DNA of 64,000 nt from Dioscorea cayenensis subsp. rotundata (lineage: Eukaryota; Streptophyta; Magnoliopsida; Dioscoreales; Dioscoreaceae): contig NC_052471.1 of the NCBI RefSeq assembly GCF_009730915.1, positions 25,206,185 to 25,270,184 of the forward strand, in the 5' to 3' direction. A model generated the notes under the pieces. That model was not told where the DNA came from, ran no database searches, and worked only from the letters and a program-made list of their open reading frames with translations. Position 1 is the stretch's first letter; each line of letters begins with the position of its first letter. The position numbers were made by a program, and so were the translations under genes. This document shows, one piece after another, positions 43,561 through 53,950 of the stretch.

Positions 43561-44255
43561 TTTTCTTCGTCTTTATTACTTTTACATTTTATTTTGGACT
43601 TGTATACTCAAAAAGAACTATCCTTGAGAGTTTATTTTAATTTTGTGGTCTCGAGTTGTATTCATTACTTTATATGTTATTTACTCAAGTTGTTTTTGTT
43701 TTATTGAGCTTTACTGAACCCCCTCGTGTATGCGTGCAGATGGTCTTGTAAGTATGGGAATTAAGAACTAGTCATGAACACGACCGAGGTGCTTTTGCAC
43801 TTGGTCTTGTGTGCTTCACAACCCGTCGGAACATCACTTCCAAGGATTTAGCTCCATCAAATGCAACACTAGGTGTCAGGGGACTATTATTTTGATTTCT
43901 TCTCCCATATATACTCTCGATTGCTATACATTATGAGTGAGCTTGCATGTGTACATTGGGGACAATGTACAACTTAAGTGTGGGGGGGAGTTTCATAGTG
44001 CACATGTCTTTTATATTAGTTTTGATTGACATATATGCTCACATAGCCAATGGCAGATCACCTTACTTGCAATTATTGTATTCTTGAGTTTAGGAGACTT
44101 TTTAACATTGAATGTTCTCATGCTCTACTTCATGCTTGAATTTCTAGGAATTTTTGCCCGATTGACACTTGTTGTACTACTCACTCACTAAACTCTTTTG
44201 AAAACTCAAGTTCGATGATAAAGTGATTAGTTATAGTTGTTTCTTTTGTTAATTG

Positions 44256-44330
44256 AAAAAATAAAAAATAAAAAATAAAAAATAAAAAATAAAAAATAAA
44301 AAATAAAAAATAAAAAAAAATAAAAAAAAT
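44256..44330 (+). repeat. (AAAAAAT)n microsatellite
   Basis: About nine copies of AAAAAAT merging into poly-A. A2 has about a dozen T at the same place and A1 has none, so the tract is hypervariable between copies. Confidence 0.9.
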
Positions 44331-44385
44331 GGAAAAAGGAAGAAGGAAGAACAAAATAGTTTTATTGTTTAATTGTGCTTGTTGG

Positions 44386-44590
44386 GTGGAAAGAGCTACC
44401 ACCTATGAAGTATGAAGCTACTCTCATAAGTCGGATACTAGTTATGTGCTAATGAGAGAAAGAGCTATCTCATAGGATGAGTAAAAGCTACCACCCCGGT
44501 AGAAAGAGCTACCACCTCGAAAGTGTAAAAGCCACCTTAGCGGCCGCTTTGGAAAGGGCTACCTTAGAGGATGTGTGAAGCTACTACCAC
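44386..44590 (+). ncRNA. AGCTA stem-loop array, A4
   Basis: The stems GGTGG/CCACC, TATGA/TCATA, ATGAGA/TCTCAT, GGTAG/CTACC and AAGG/CCTT are kept, with the same loops as in A1. The AGTG/CACT stem is lost. Confidence 0.62.
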
Positions 44591-44906
44591 CTTTTTAATT
44601 TGTGTTATTTTGTGTAGATAAATAAGTCCTTTATACTTAGAACTTTGAGGAGTATACTTTGGGTTGACTTGAGTGAGTTTGCACACAAACGTACACAATT
44701 TCGGGTTTGTTGTCCTTTTTGATTCAAGTTTTTGGCTAGAGCATTGATTTTTAGTATTTAATGTTGAAATTTCCCTTCCTTGTACAATGCTGTCTTTGTA
44801 TGCTTTGCTGAACCTAAGGCCAACCACTTCCAATATCTCCTTCGTCTATTCTTTAATGTTTTAATTTTTGCTTGAGGACAAGCAAAAGCTTAAGTGTGAG
44901 GGAGTT

Positions 44907-45713
44907 TGATAAGTGCTTGCGTGATAAGAATGCAAAGTGTTCATTCCTTATGATGAGCATTACTTTTATCAGATTTTAGTGCTAATACTTGTGCATTTGT
45001 GTTTCTTTCATGCATATAGGGTTGTGAAGCTGAATGTGAAAGAAAGAATCCCGGCTTGTGAAGACATAAGTTGGGTTCAAGATTTTAGTGCAATGTGTTT
45101 CTTTCATGAACGCACTATTTGGAGGAAATCTTGAGAAGGGTCAAACGTGAAGACATAAGTTGGGTTCAAGATGCGAGAATGTGTGCCAACCTCCGTGTAT
45201 TCAAGCTAGCACAATGGATTGGAGGGACACAAAGGCAGTCACATTCGAGTATCCCGGCTTGTGCATTGATAGCAAGATATTCACTAATGAGGCCGATTAT
45301 TAAAAAAAGCAAAGCGATCTACAATGTAAATGTGTACACGTTGACGTTACCTCGATAAAAACATGGATTTGAGAGTGTTTCGAGCCGGTGTTGTAGCAGG
45401 CTACTATAGCAAACACTGTAGCAAATTATTATAGGAGGTGCTGTTCAAAGCCGACCGAAAAGAGAATTCCAGAGAATCCACACGTACTTGTGGAAATTAT
45501 CCATAGCCGTGCGGAAATTCCACAGGCCCATGTGGCAAATCGACAGGGGCGTGTGGATGCCCCATTCCAGCCCAATTTAAGCCGCAATTCAGCCCCCATT
45601 TTAGCATTCTTCTCTCCATTCTTTCCCAAACTTGAGAAGGGGTTGTGGCTAGGGTTTTGAGATGTATTGGCAAGGTTTTTAGAGAGGGTTGTTTGCTTTG
45701 ACATCGTGCTCCA
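44907..45713 (+). repeat. A4 3' LTR, truncated
   Basis: TGATAAGTGCTTGCGTGATAAG... up to GACATCGTGCTCCA, then cut by minus-strand LTR A6. TGTAGCA cluster near 45,390-45,450 and palindromes near 45,478-45,560. The rest of this LTR is not found on the far side of A6, so a deletion accompanied or followed the insertion. Confidence 0.85.
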
Positions 45714-46903
45714 TGACAACATCCCTTGCGTATGTCCCATAAGTGCACAGGTTTGTCGAAGTAATAAATCCCAGATGAGTGGGTATCATATCCACAGAGA
45801 GTAGGGAATAAAAACACTTAAATCAACTAAATGAAAAGTGAATAGTGATTTTTGTGACAAAATGTGATGTAACAAAAGTAAAAAAAAAGAGAAAAGGTAC
45901 AAGTAAAGGGGAGGTAAGGCAATCAATATAAGTGGGGCACTCGGATATTGTTCCGCCCAGGACAATTTTTTCAAGTGCAAAAACCCTCTATTATGCTTTC
46001 TAACTAGTGCATTAATGAGTCACGGAGATCCTTAAATACATGGTCCCAAATCTAAGGTAAACCATGCCTAACTCTATACATGTCCCAGAGGAGAAATTGA
46101 ATAACCTCTCAACCTCGTACTTGTATAGAATCGCAATGAGTTCTAGGGATTCCAAGTGATAAATCCTCTTCTTAGATGTAGACCTAACCCTTTGGTCCAA
46201 GTGGAAGGTCCCTAGCCACAATTAAGACCGAGGTGCTAAAATCATTTCAACGCTTCACACCGTTGCCCCTACAACTAAGCCCCAGTGAAAGGTCATCCCT
46301 TAGGCTATTCACTCTGCTATGACCGCAAAGAGCTAGAGGAAATGGAGGTAGAATAAATCACACCGGAGGGGAAAGGGGACGCTCTGCTACCTCTCGACTC
46401 AACCTCTCAACCCTCTCCAATCTAGCTTTGTCTAACTCTCCTGGTGTGTTAATCACTCATAAGAGTTACCAACAAGAACTTTCAACCCTAGTGTCACTCT
46501 ATGGTAGTATTCACACAATCAAGGATACAAGATTGGAACTCGAATAAAACATTGATTAATTGAAAGCATAATAAAAAGGTTCAATGAAACAAATACATCC
46601 TAGGGTTCACAAATATCCAAGTACCCACTAGGGGATTTAGCTCTCCATGGAGCTAATGACAATCAATGATATCAAATGTAAAAGCAAAGAATCCATAGAA
46701 AATCCCTTCAATAGTTGTGGCGATGGTCTTGTGGAGAGTCCTCTACTCGTCCAAGGGTCTCTTTCTCCGGCCTAGGATACACCTCGCCGGATCTGTGCTG
46801 ACGAAAGCTCTCCCACTAACCTTCTTTCAAATAGAGCGCCATGTCAGAGCCATAGAACCTCTCCAAATCCCTAGCCAATATCTCTCAAAACCTTAGGCGC
46901 AGC

Positions 46904-47515
46904 TGATAAGGTCCGCTTGCATATATCCCGTAAGTGCACAGCTTTCTCGAAGTAATAATCCCGGATGAGCGAGTATCGAATCTACAGGGAGTAAGGAATA
47001 AAAACACCTAATCCGCTTCTTAGCTATGTGAAAGATCAGTAGTGATAAGTGTGACAATGATTCAATTCTCAAAAGTAAAAACAACAAGTAAGAGAGCACG
47101 AGTAAATGAGGACGTAAGGCAATCGATAAAGATGGGGTACTCGGATAATGCTCCGCCTAGGACATTCATTTCTAGTGCTAGAACCCTCTATTATGCTTCC
47201 TAATCAATGCAATGGTGAGTCGTAGAAATCCTTAAATACATAGTCCCAAATCTAAGGTCAACTATGCCTAACTCTATACATATCCCGGAGGAGAGATTAG
47301 ATAACCTATTAACCTCGCACTCGAATAGAGTTGCAATGAGCTCTAGGGATTCCAAGTGATAAATCTCTTCCTAATTATAGACCTAACCCTTTTGTCCAGG
47401 TGGAAGGTCCCTAACCATGATTAAGCCCTAGATACTAAGATCACCTCAACGCTTCACTCCGTTGCACGTGCAACTAAGCCCCAGCGGAGGGTTATCCCTT
47501 AGACCATTCACGTCG
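46904..47515 (-). repeat. P1 3' LTR remnant
   Basis: Only the terminal 0.6 kb remains, ending (minus strand) ...GCGGACCTTATCA with the last T mutated from G/C. Inside the element it is fused to the palindrome array. Confidence 0.85.
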
Positions 47516-48041
47516 GAGCGTGCGGAAATTACCCACGCCCGTGCGGTTTTCACAAGGTCACCCACAGGAGCGAGTTCACACCCCTGTGCGCTCTCGGGAT
47601 AATTTGATAAACTCTGCAGGAAATCACACGCCCGTGCGGAAATTACCCACGGGCGTGCGATATTCGCATGGTAATTAACAGGGGCAGCCGCACACCCTTG
47701 TGCCTTCTCAGGATGAGCTCGCAATACAAATCCATGGGCGTGCGGAAATTCCACACTCCCGTGCATTTTCAGTGGATGCCTTAGAAAAACCTGCAGGCTC
47801 TGCAGAAAGTTTCTAAACATGTTTACACACTCAGAGCATACCCAAGTATGCAAGTTTTACCAGTGAAAAACATGGAATAAAGCTCAAACGACACAACTTC
47901 ACCAATTCCACATGAAAACACATGATGAATACACAAAGCCCACACGAAAATCTCAACAAAAGCATCTAAAATCCAAGACAACAACACTTAACAAATTATT
48001 CATGTAAACAAACTTAACTAGAAGATAAGAAACAGTAAACA
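47516..48041 (-). repeat. P1 palindrome array (two units) and spacer
   Basis: Minus-strand type-2 hairpins begin at 47,702 and 47,588, exactly 114 bp apart, with type-1 CACGGGCGTG palindromes between. 47,780-48,041 is the T-rich spacer shared with A1. Confidence 0.82.
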
Positions 48042-48092
48042 CTTGGGTTGCCTCCCAAGAAGAGCTTGTTTAACGTCACTAAGCTTGACATA
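48042..48092 (-). ncRNA. Conserved post-ORF hairpins, P1
   Basis: Minus strand ATGTCA...TGACGT (one G-T pair) and CTTGGGAGGCAACCCAAG. Identity with A1 starts nine bases before the pol stop codon and runs through this element. Confidence 0.65.
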
Positions 48093-48104
48093 CCTTGTCT
48101 TACC

Positions 48105-51100
48105 TCACGGGGGTTCATGGAGGAAAAATACTTCTCTATTGTCACTACAAATCTCTCCGCCATAGTATGGTTTTAGCCTATGTCCATTCACTTTGAATGT
48201 GCCCTTCTCTAGATGGTTAATCACAATGGCTCCATGAGGTGAAACTTCAGTTATGATATATGAACCAGACCACCTTGATTTGAGTTTCCCTGGGAATAAA
48301 CATAGACGAGAGTTGAATAGTAACACCTGATCGCCTGCTTTGAAGTCCTTCAGAATCTTAATATGCTTGTCATGCCACTTCCGAATTCTTTCCTTATATA
48401 TCCTTGCATTCTCATATGCCTTCATCCTCCATTCGTCTAACTCGATGAGATGTAATATTCCTTGCTCTCCAGATTTGCGCAAGTCGAAATTCATCACTTT
48501 AATTACCCAATATGCTTTGTGCTCTAATTCCACCGGTAAATGGCAAGATTTTCCATGCACTAAATTATAGGGAGTGGTCCCAATTGGGGTTTTGTATGTT
48601 GTTCTATGAGCCCAAAGTGTGTCATCTAACCTTTTGGACCAATCTGGTTTCCCTTGTTCCACTGATTTGGTTAAGATTCTCTTGAGCTCTCTGTTTGTAA
48701 CCTCCACTTGCCCACTCATTTGCGGATGGTAAGGAGTAGCAAGACGATGATGAACTCCATAACGCTTTAACACTTTCGCCAATTGTGTGTTAAAAAAATG
48801 GGTTCCCCGATCGCTAATGATAATTCTTGGAGTTCCAAATCACGTAAATAACTTCTTCAAAAACTTCACCACAGTTCTTGCATCATTAGTTGGAAGAGCC
48901 TGGGCTTCCACCCACTTGGAAACATAATCAACTGCTACCAGAATGTATTGATTGCCATTGGATTTTGTAAATGGTCCCATGAAATCAATTCCCCATACAT
49001 CAAACACCTCACAAAATTGCATAGGATTTTGAGGCATCTCGTCCCTTCGTGATAAGTTTCCAGCCCTTTGACAACTATCACATCGTAAAATGAATTGATG
49101 AACATCTTGGAATAAGGTCGGCTAATAGAACCCAGCGGCTAAAACCTTCTCCGCAGTTTGGCTTGATGCATAATGCCCCCATGGGCTCGAATGATAATGC
49201 TCAATGATGTTCCAACCTTCCTCCCTAGAAACACACCTTCGCACCACAGATCTACACAATTCACGAGACGGTAAGGATCTTCCCAGGAAAAAAATTCTTA
49301 AGGTCACTTTGAAAAAAATTTCTTCTTTTTATTGAAAGCTTAAACCACGCTTCAATACCCTTCACGACGGATAATTCACAAAAATCGCAAACCATGGAAT
49401 ATCTTTTTAATTACGATTTTACATCGGCATACAGATGCTCTTCAGGGAAGAAATCATTAATTTCCTTGCTTGTCGGTTGTTGTCCCTCATAATCTTCTAA
49501 TCTCGACAGATGATCTGCAACCACATTCTCTGTCCTCTTTTTATCTTTTATTTCCATATCAAATTCTTGCAACAATAATATCCACTGAATCAATCTCAAC
49601 CGCATCCGCCTTGTTCATGAGATAACGGAGGCGAGAATGATCCGTGAACACTGTGACATTAGATAGGATGAGATATGGTGCGAATTTATCAAAAAGCAAA
49701 ACACTCATCGCTAATAATTCCTTTTAAGTAGTGGTGTAATTCTCTTGTACACTTGTGAGAGTCTTACTAGCATAATAGATCGGTTGAAATTGCTTATTTC
49801 TCCTCTGACCCAAGACCGCTCCCACTTCATAATTACTAGCATCACACATTACTTTGAACGGCTCATCCCACTTCGGTGTTGTCAGGATTGATGCTTGCAC
49901 TAACTTTTCTTTGAGCACATTAAATGCATTCAGACAGTTGTTTCTGAAATCAAAAGGGTTATCCTTCTCCAAGAGTTTAGTCAACGGTTGGGAGATCTTC
50001 GAAAAGTCCTTAATGAACTTCTGTAAAAACCTGCATGACCCAAGAAACTGTGGATCCCTTTCACATTCGTAGGTGGAGGAAACTTTTCAATTATCTCAAT
50101 CTTCGACTTATCCACCTCCATACCTGCCTGGGAAATCTTATGTCCAAGGACAATGCCTTCTTGCACCATAAAGTGACACTTCTCCCAGTTGAGGATGAGA
50201 TTCATCTCTTGACATCTCACTAATACACTTTCCAAATTATTTAAGCAAGCATCAAAAGAGTCCCCGAACACTGAAAAATCATCCATGAAAACTTTCAGAA
50301 TATCTTCGAGAAAGTCATCAAAAATGGCGGTCATGCAGCGCTGGAATGTTGCAGGGGCGTTACACAACCCAAAAGGCATTATTCTATAAGCAAAAGTACC
50401 ATAAGGGCAAGTAAATGTGGTTTTTTCCTGATCTTCTAGGGCTATTGGGATTTGAAAATATCCTGACATGCCATCAAGAAAGCAGTAGAAATGATGCCCC
50501 GCTAGTCATTCCAACATTTGGTCAATAAATGGCAAAGGAAAATGATCTTTCCGAGTGACGTCATTCAGTCTTCTATAGTCAATGCAAACTCGCCAACTAG
50601 TAACTGTCCTAGTTGGGATTAACTCATTCTTTTCATTCTTTACTACTGTCATTCCTCCTTTTTTCGGGACAACTTAGGTCGGGCTCACCCACTTGTTGTG
50701 GATATGTCCAAAAGTTTTATTACCTACCCCTTGAAAACCTTCTTCATATTCGGGATCAGTCTTCGCTAAGGTTGGATCACAGATTTGTAGTCATCCTCCA
50801 TTAGGATCTTATGAGTGTAGAATGATGGGTTTATACCCTTAATGTCAGAGATCTTCCATGCAATAGCGGATTTGTGCCTTTCCAACATGCTAACAAGCTT
50901 ATCCTTCTGCTCCGCAGACAAGTTTGAAGCTACAATCACAAGGAGTTTAGAGTCCTCCATTAAGAATGCATATTCCAAATTTGCTGGAAGAGTTTTAAGC
51001 TCAAGTTCTGGTGGTTCAACAATTGATGGGCGCAAGCTGCCCTCCTTCAATCTATCAATCTCCTCAAAATCATTTGCCTCATGTTCACAGTTATTCTCCT

Positions 51101-51512
51101 CTTCTTCCACCTGGGTACCTATTTCTTTACAATCTACAATGGATATCAATGTGTCCATTCCACATAGTTCTGCTTTTGAAATAGCAACTCCCACTGAAAA
51201 GAATTCTTGCCTTTTGTTTTGATAGGAAGAATCAAACTGAGCAAGGATTCTTTCTACACTTTCCTCCAACTGATCACTCATTGACACCGACGTGGATCTC
51301 TCAAACTGCTTTATCACATTATCTAATTCACAGTTTTGCCCTTGAATCGTGGCGATGTACTCTTCAACTGATTCTTCTACTGGCTGTTGAATTGTATACT
51401 GCTCATGATGAGAATAACATGGTATGTCGTGCAATGCAACTGTTTGAACTTTTTGCTCCATGTTTTCAACCATTTTCATGATAGTGTCAAATGACTCAAA
51501 CATGTTAATCAT
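48105..51512 (-). pseudogene. pol: P1 pol pseudogene: RT, RNase H, integrase
   Basis: Minus-strand ATG 51,512 (MINMFESFDTIMKMVENMEQ), a 150-residue spacer, then LKTLPANLEYAF, and SDIKGINPSFYTHKIL at about 50,810. RT: VPKKGGMTVV, WRVCIDYRRLN, MSGYFQIPIA, MPFGLCNAPATFQRCM, catalytic FMDDFSVFG (about 50,290), LGHKIS. RNase H: MCDASNYEVGAVLGQ to [14 protein letters not shown] (49,860-49,490). Integrase: HH-CC finger region (49,220-49,070), [15 protein letters not shown] and QVEVTNRE supplying D, D and E (49,000-48,690), and a GPF/Y-like [14 protein letters not shown]; no chromodomain. It ends FFLHEPP-stop. Several stops and frameshifts (near 50,675, 50,510, 49,730, 49,400-49,050) inactivate it. 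Confidence 0.93.
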
Positions 51513-51619
51513 TTTCTACAATAAAAAAGATCTAAGGAAAAATCAGAACAATGATAGAATAAGAAGATATGAAATAGAATGCATGGTGAAATAGCTAAGA
51601 AAACAAAGTGCAAAGTATC
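51513..51619 (-). promoter_or_regulatory. P1 leader
   Basis: AGATACTTTGCACTTTG... as in A1, A4 and A5, ending in TTTTTTATTGTAG three bases before the pol ATG. Similarity to the gag leaders stops only within this pyrimidine tract. The PBS is deleted and the leader abuts LTR sequence. Confidence 0.8.
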
Positions 51620-53428
51620 TCGGATGAGCGGGTATCGAATCCTGGATGAGTGGGTATCGAAGTAATAATCCTGCAAGTGGATGGGTCAGTCGATGTAATA
51701 ATCCCGGATGAGCGGGTATCTAATCCATAGGGAGTAAGGAATAAAAACACTTAATTAGCATCTTAGCTATGTGAAAGATCAGTAGTGATAAGTGTGACAA
51801 TGATTCAATTCTCAAAAGTAAAAACAACAAGTAAGAGAGCACGAGTAAAGGAGGAGGTAAGGCAATCGATAAATATGGGGTACTCGGATAATGCTCCACC
51901 TAGGACAATCATTTCAAGTGCAAGAACCATCTATTATGCTTCCTAATCAATGCAATGGTGAGTCGTGGAAATCCTTAACTACATAGTCCCAAATCTAAGG
52001 TCAACTATGCCTCACTCTATACATGTCCCGGAGGAGAGATCAAATAACCTCGCAACCTCGCACTCGATAGAGTTGCAATGAGCTCTAGCGATTCCAAGTG
52101 ATAAATCTCTTCCTAATTATAGACCTAATCCTTTGGTCCAGTTGGAAGGTCCCTAACCACGATTAAGCCCTAGATACTAAGATCACCTCAACGCTTCACT
52201 CTGTTGCACGCGCAACTAAGCCCCAGCGGAGGGTCATCCCTAAGACCATTCACGTCGAAGCGGAAAGGGGACGCTCCTGTACCTCTTGACTCACCCTCTC
52301 AACCCTCTCCAACCTAGTTTTTCTAACGCTCGTGGTGTGTCACTCACTCACAAGGTTACCAACAAGAACTCTCAACCCTAGTGTCACTCTAAGGGAAATG
52401 TTCATACAATCAAGCATTCAAGGTTGGAACTCACAACAAACATCAATTAATTGAAAGCATAATAAAGAGATTCAATGAAACAAATACATCATAGGGTTCA
52501 CAATTAGCCCAAGTACCCATTAGGGGTTTAGCTCTACATGGAGCTAAGTACAATCAAAGACGTAGAATGTAAAATCAATGAAATAGAGAAACTCCCTCGA
52601 TAGTCGTGTCGATGGTCTTGTGGAAAGTCCTCTACTCATCGTCCAAGGATTCCCTTATTCGGTATAGGATACGCCTCAACGGAAGCTCCCCTACCAACCT
52701 TCTTCCAAAGGAATGACGATGTCAAAGCCGTAGAACCTCTACAAAACCCTAGCCGAAACCCTCTCTCAAGTTGGGGAAAAGATGGAGAAAAGAATCCTGA
52801 AATCGGGAGCTGAATCGGCTTTTAAATAGAGCTGAAATCGGAATCCACACGCCCCGTGGCATACATGGAATTTCCGCGCGCGTGGGTAATTTCCACACGC
52901 CCGTCGCGGATTCTCTAAAAGCGTCAATTTTGGCCATCTCGTGAGCGATGGCGAGTGCGATTATCCGCTATAGTAACCCTGCTCATGATTACTCTACCAA
53001 AAATACTAATAAATCCGCTTTTGATCGAGGTAACATAAACCGGCACAGGTTTATACCGTGGATCGCTTTGCTTGTTCAATAACGGATAAGTTGATGGAGA
53101 TCTTGTTCTATGTGCATAAGTCGGAATGCTTGAGTGTGACTGCCCTTGTGGCCCTCCAAATGGTTGTGCTAACTCAAATACGGCGAGGTTGGCACACACT
53201 CTAGCATCTCGCACCCGACTCATATCTTCGCGTTTGAACTTTGGCAAGATTTCCTCAAAAATCGGTGCATTGTGATCCACATTGGCTTCTTTCCTTCATA
53301 ATTGGTTTCACAACCCAACCTGCATAAAAGTAACATAAAAACACACATATTAGTGTAAAAATCCGAGAAATGTAATGCTCAACATAAAGAAAGAACGCTT
53401 CGCATTCATATCGCACAAGCACTTATCA
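51620..53428 (-). repeat. P1 5' LTR
   Basis: TGATAAGTGCTTGTGCGATATG at 53,428 (identical in type to A1). The inner end is scrambled by short duplications of GGATGAGCGGGTATCGAA (51,620-51,725). Palindromes near 52,840-52,915, TATA-like minus-strand TATTTAAAAG near 52,820. Confidence 0.9.
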
Positions 53429-53950
53429 GCAGCCCTGTCTCAAGTTGGGGAAAAGTTGGAAAAAAGGATCCTGAAATCGGGGCTGAAATCGGCTTTAAAT
53501 ACAGCTTGAATAAGGAATCCACACGCCCAATGGGTGCCCCTGTGGATTTTTCGCACGGGAGTGGGAATTTCCACACTCCCGTGTGGATTCTCTGTTTTAC
53601 TCCTTCTTCGGTCGGCTATGGTACAGTTTTACTGCAGTACCCTGCTACATTACTGGCCCAAAACACTCGTGAATCCATATTTTCATTGAGGAAATGTAAA
53701 CAGGCACACTTTTAAGCCAAAGATCGCTTTACTTCTTCAATAAACGGACACGCTGGTGGAGATCTTGCTATACATGCACAAGCCGGAATTCTTGAATGTG
53801 ACTGCCCTTGTTCCCCTCCAAATCGTTGTGCTAACTTGAATACAAGGAGGTTAGCACACATTCTCGCATCTCAAACCTGACTTATGTCTTCGCGTTTGAA
53901 CCTTCTCAAAACTTCCTCGAAATGATGCATTCACGATCTACATTGGCTTC

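Larger units (their letters stand above)
43561..44906 (+). other. A4 3' untranslated region
   Basis: Hairpin TGTACATT-GGGGAC-AATGTACA (43,950-43,971) and internal PPT AAGTGTGGGGGGGAG (about 43,977-43,991); A-rich microsatellite (44,256-44,330); AGCTA stem-loop array (44,386-44,590); terminal PPT AAGTGTGAGGGAGTT (44,892-44,906). No gene. Confidence 0.75.
8373..45713 (+). mobile_element. A4: family A element (subfamily II) split by B1
   Basis: 5' LTR 8,373-10,204, PBS 10,211-10,228, gag-protease pseudogene 10,352-12,904, conserved hairpins, palindrome array, then the B1 insertion (13,387-41,588, TSD ATCTC). After it come the rest of the array, the env-like ORF (42,383-43,560), the 3' region and a truncated 3' LTR (44,907-45,713). 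Its LTR starts TGATAAGTGCTTGCGTGATAAGAATGC (TAATAAGTTC on the left copy), a variant of the A1 type. No polymerase lies between protease and hairpins. Confidence 0.9.
46904..53428 (-). mobile_element. P1: polymerase-only family A element
   Basis: Flanked by the 5-bp duplication GCAGC (46,899-46,903 and 53,429-53,433) within LTR A6. Minus-strand order: 5' LTR (53,428-51,620), family A leader, pol pseudogene (51,512-48,105), conserved hairpins, spacer, two units of the 114-bp array, and then a direct junction into the 3' LTR (about 47,515-46,904). Both LTRs share the diagnostic deletion CATTCACGTCG, so they belong to one element. PBS, the 5' LTR's inner end, any env-like ORF, the PPT and about two thirds of the 3' LTR are deleted. 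There is no gag or protease. Confidence 0.88.
45714..53950 (-). mobile_element. A6: family A LTR, minus strand, split by P1
   Basis: Outer end TGACAACATCCCTTGCG at 45,714; LTR sequence to 46,903, then P1, then LTR sequence from 53,434 to about 53,950, where it stops short of the expected LTR start and meets another LTR end. No internal sequence of its own is seen. Confidence 0.8.

Noticed and set aside
48105..48782. Host gene of unknown function with an integrase-like product
   Set aside because: It is the C-terminal part of P1 integrase within a TSD-flanked element, with upstream stops and frameshifts.
50270..50300. FMDD instead of YxDD in the P1 reverse transcriptase as an inactivating mutation
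   Set aside because: FMDD is, to my knowledge, normal in Athila-like reverse transcriptases, so it is lineage-typical.
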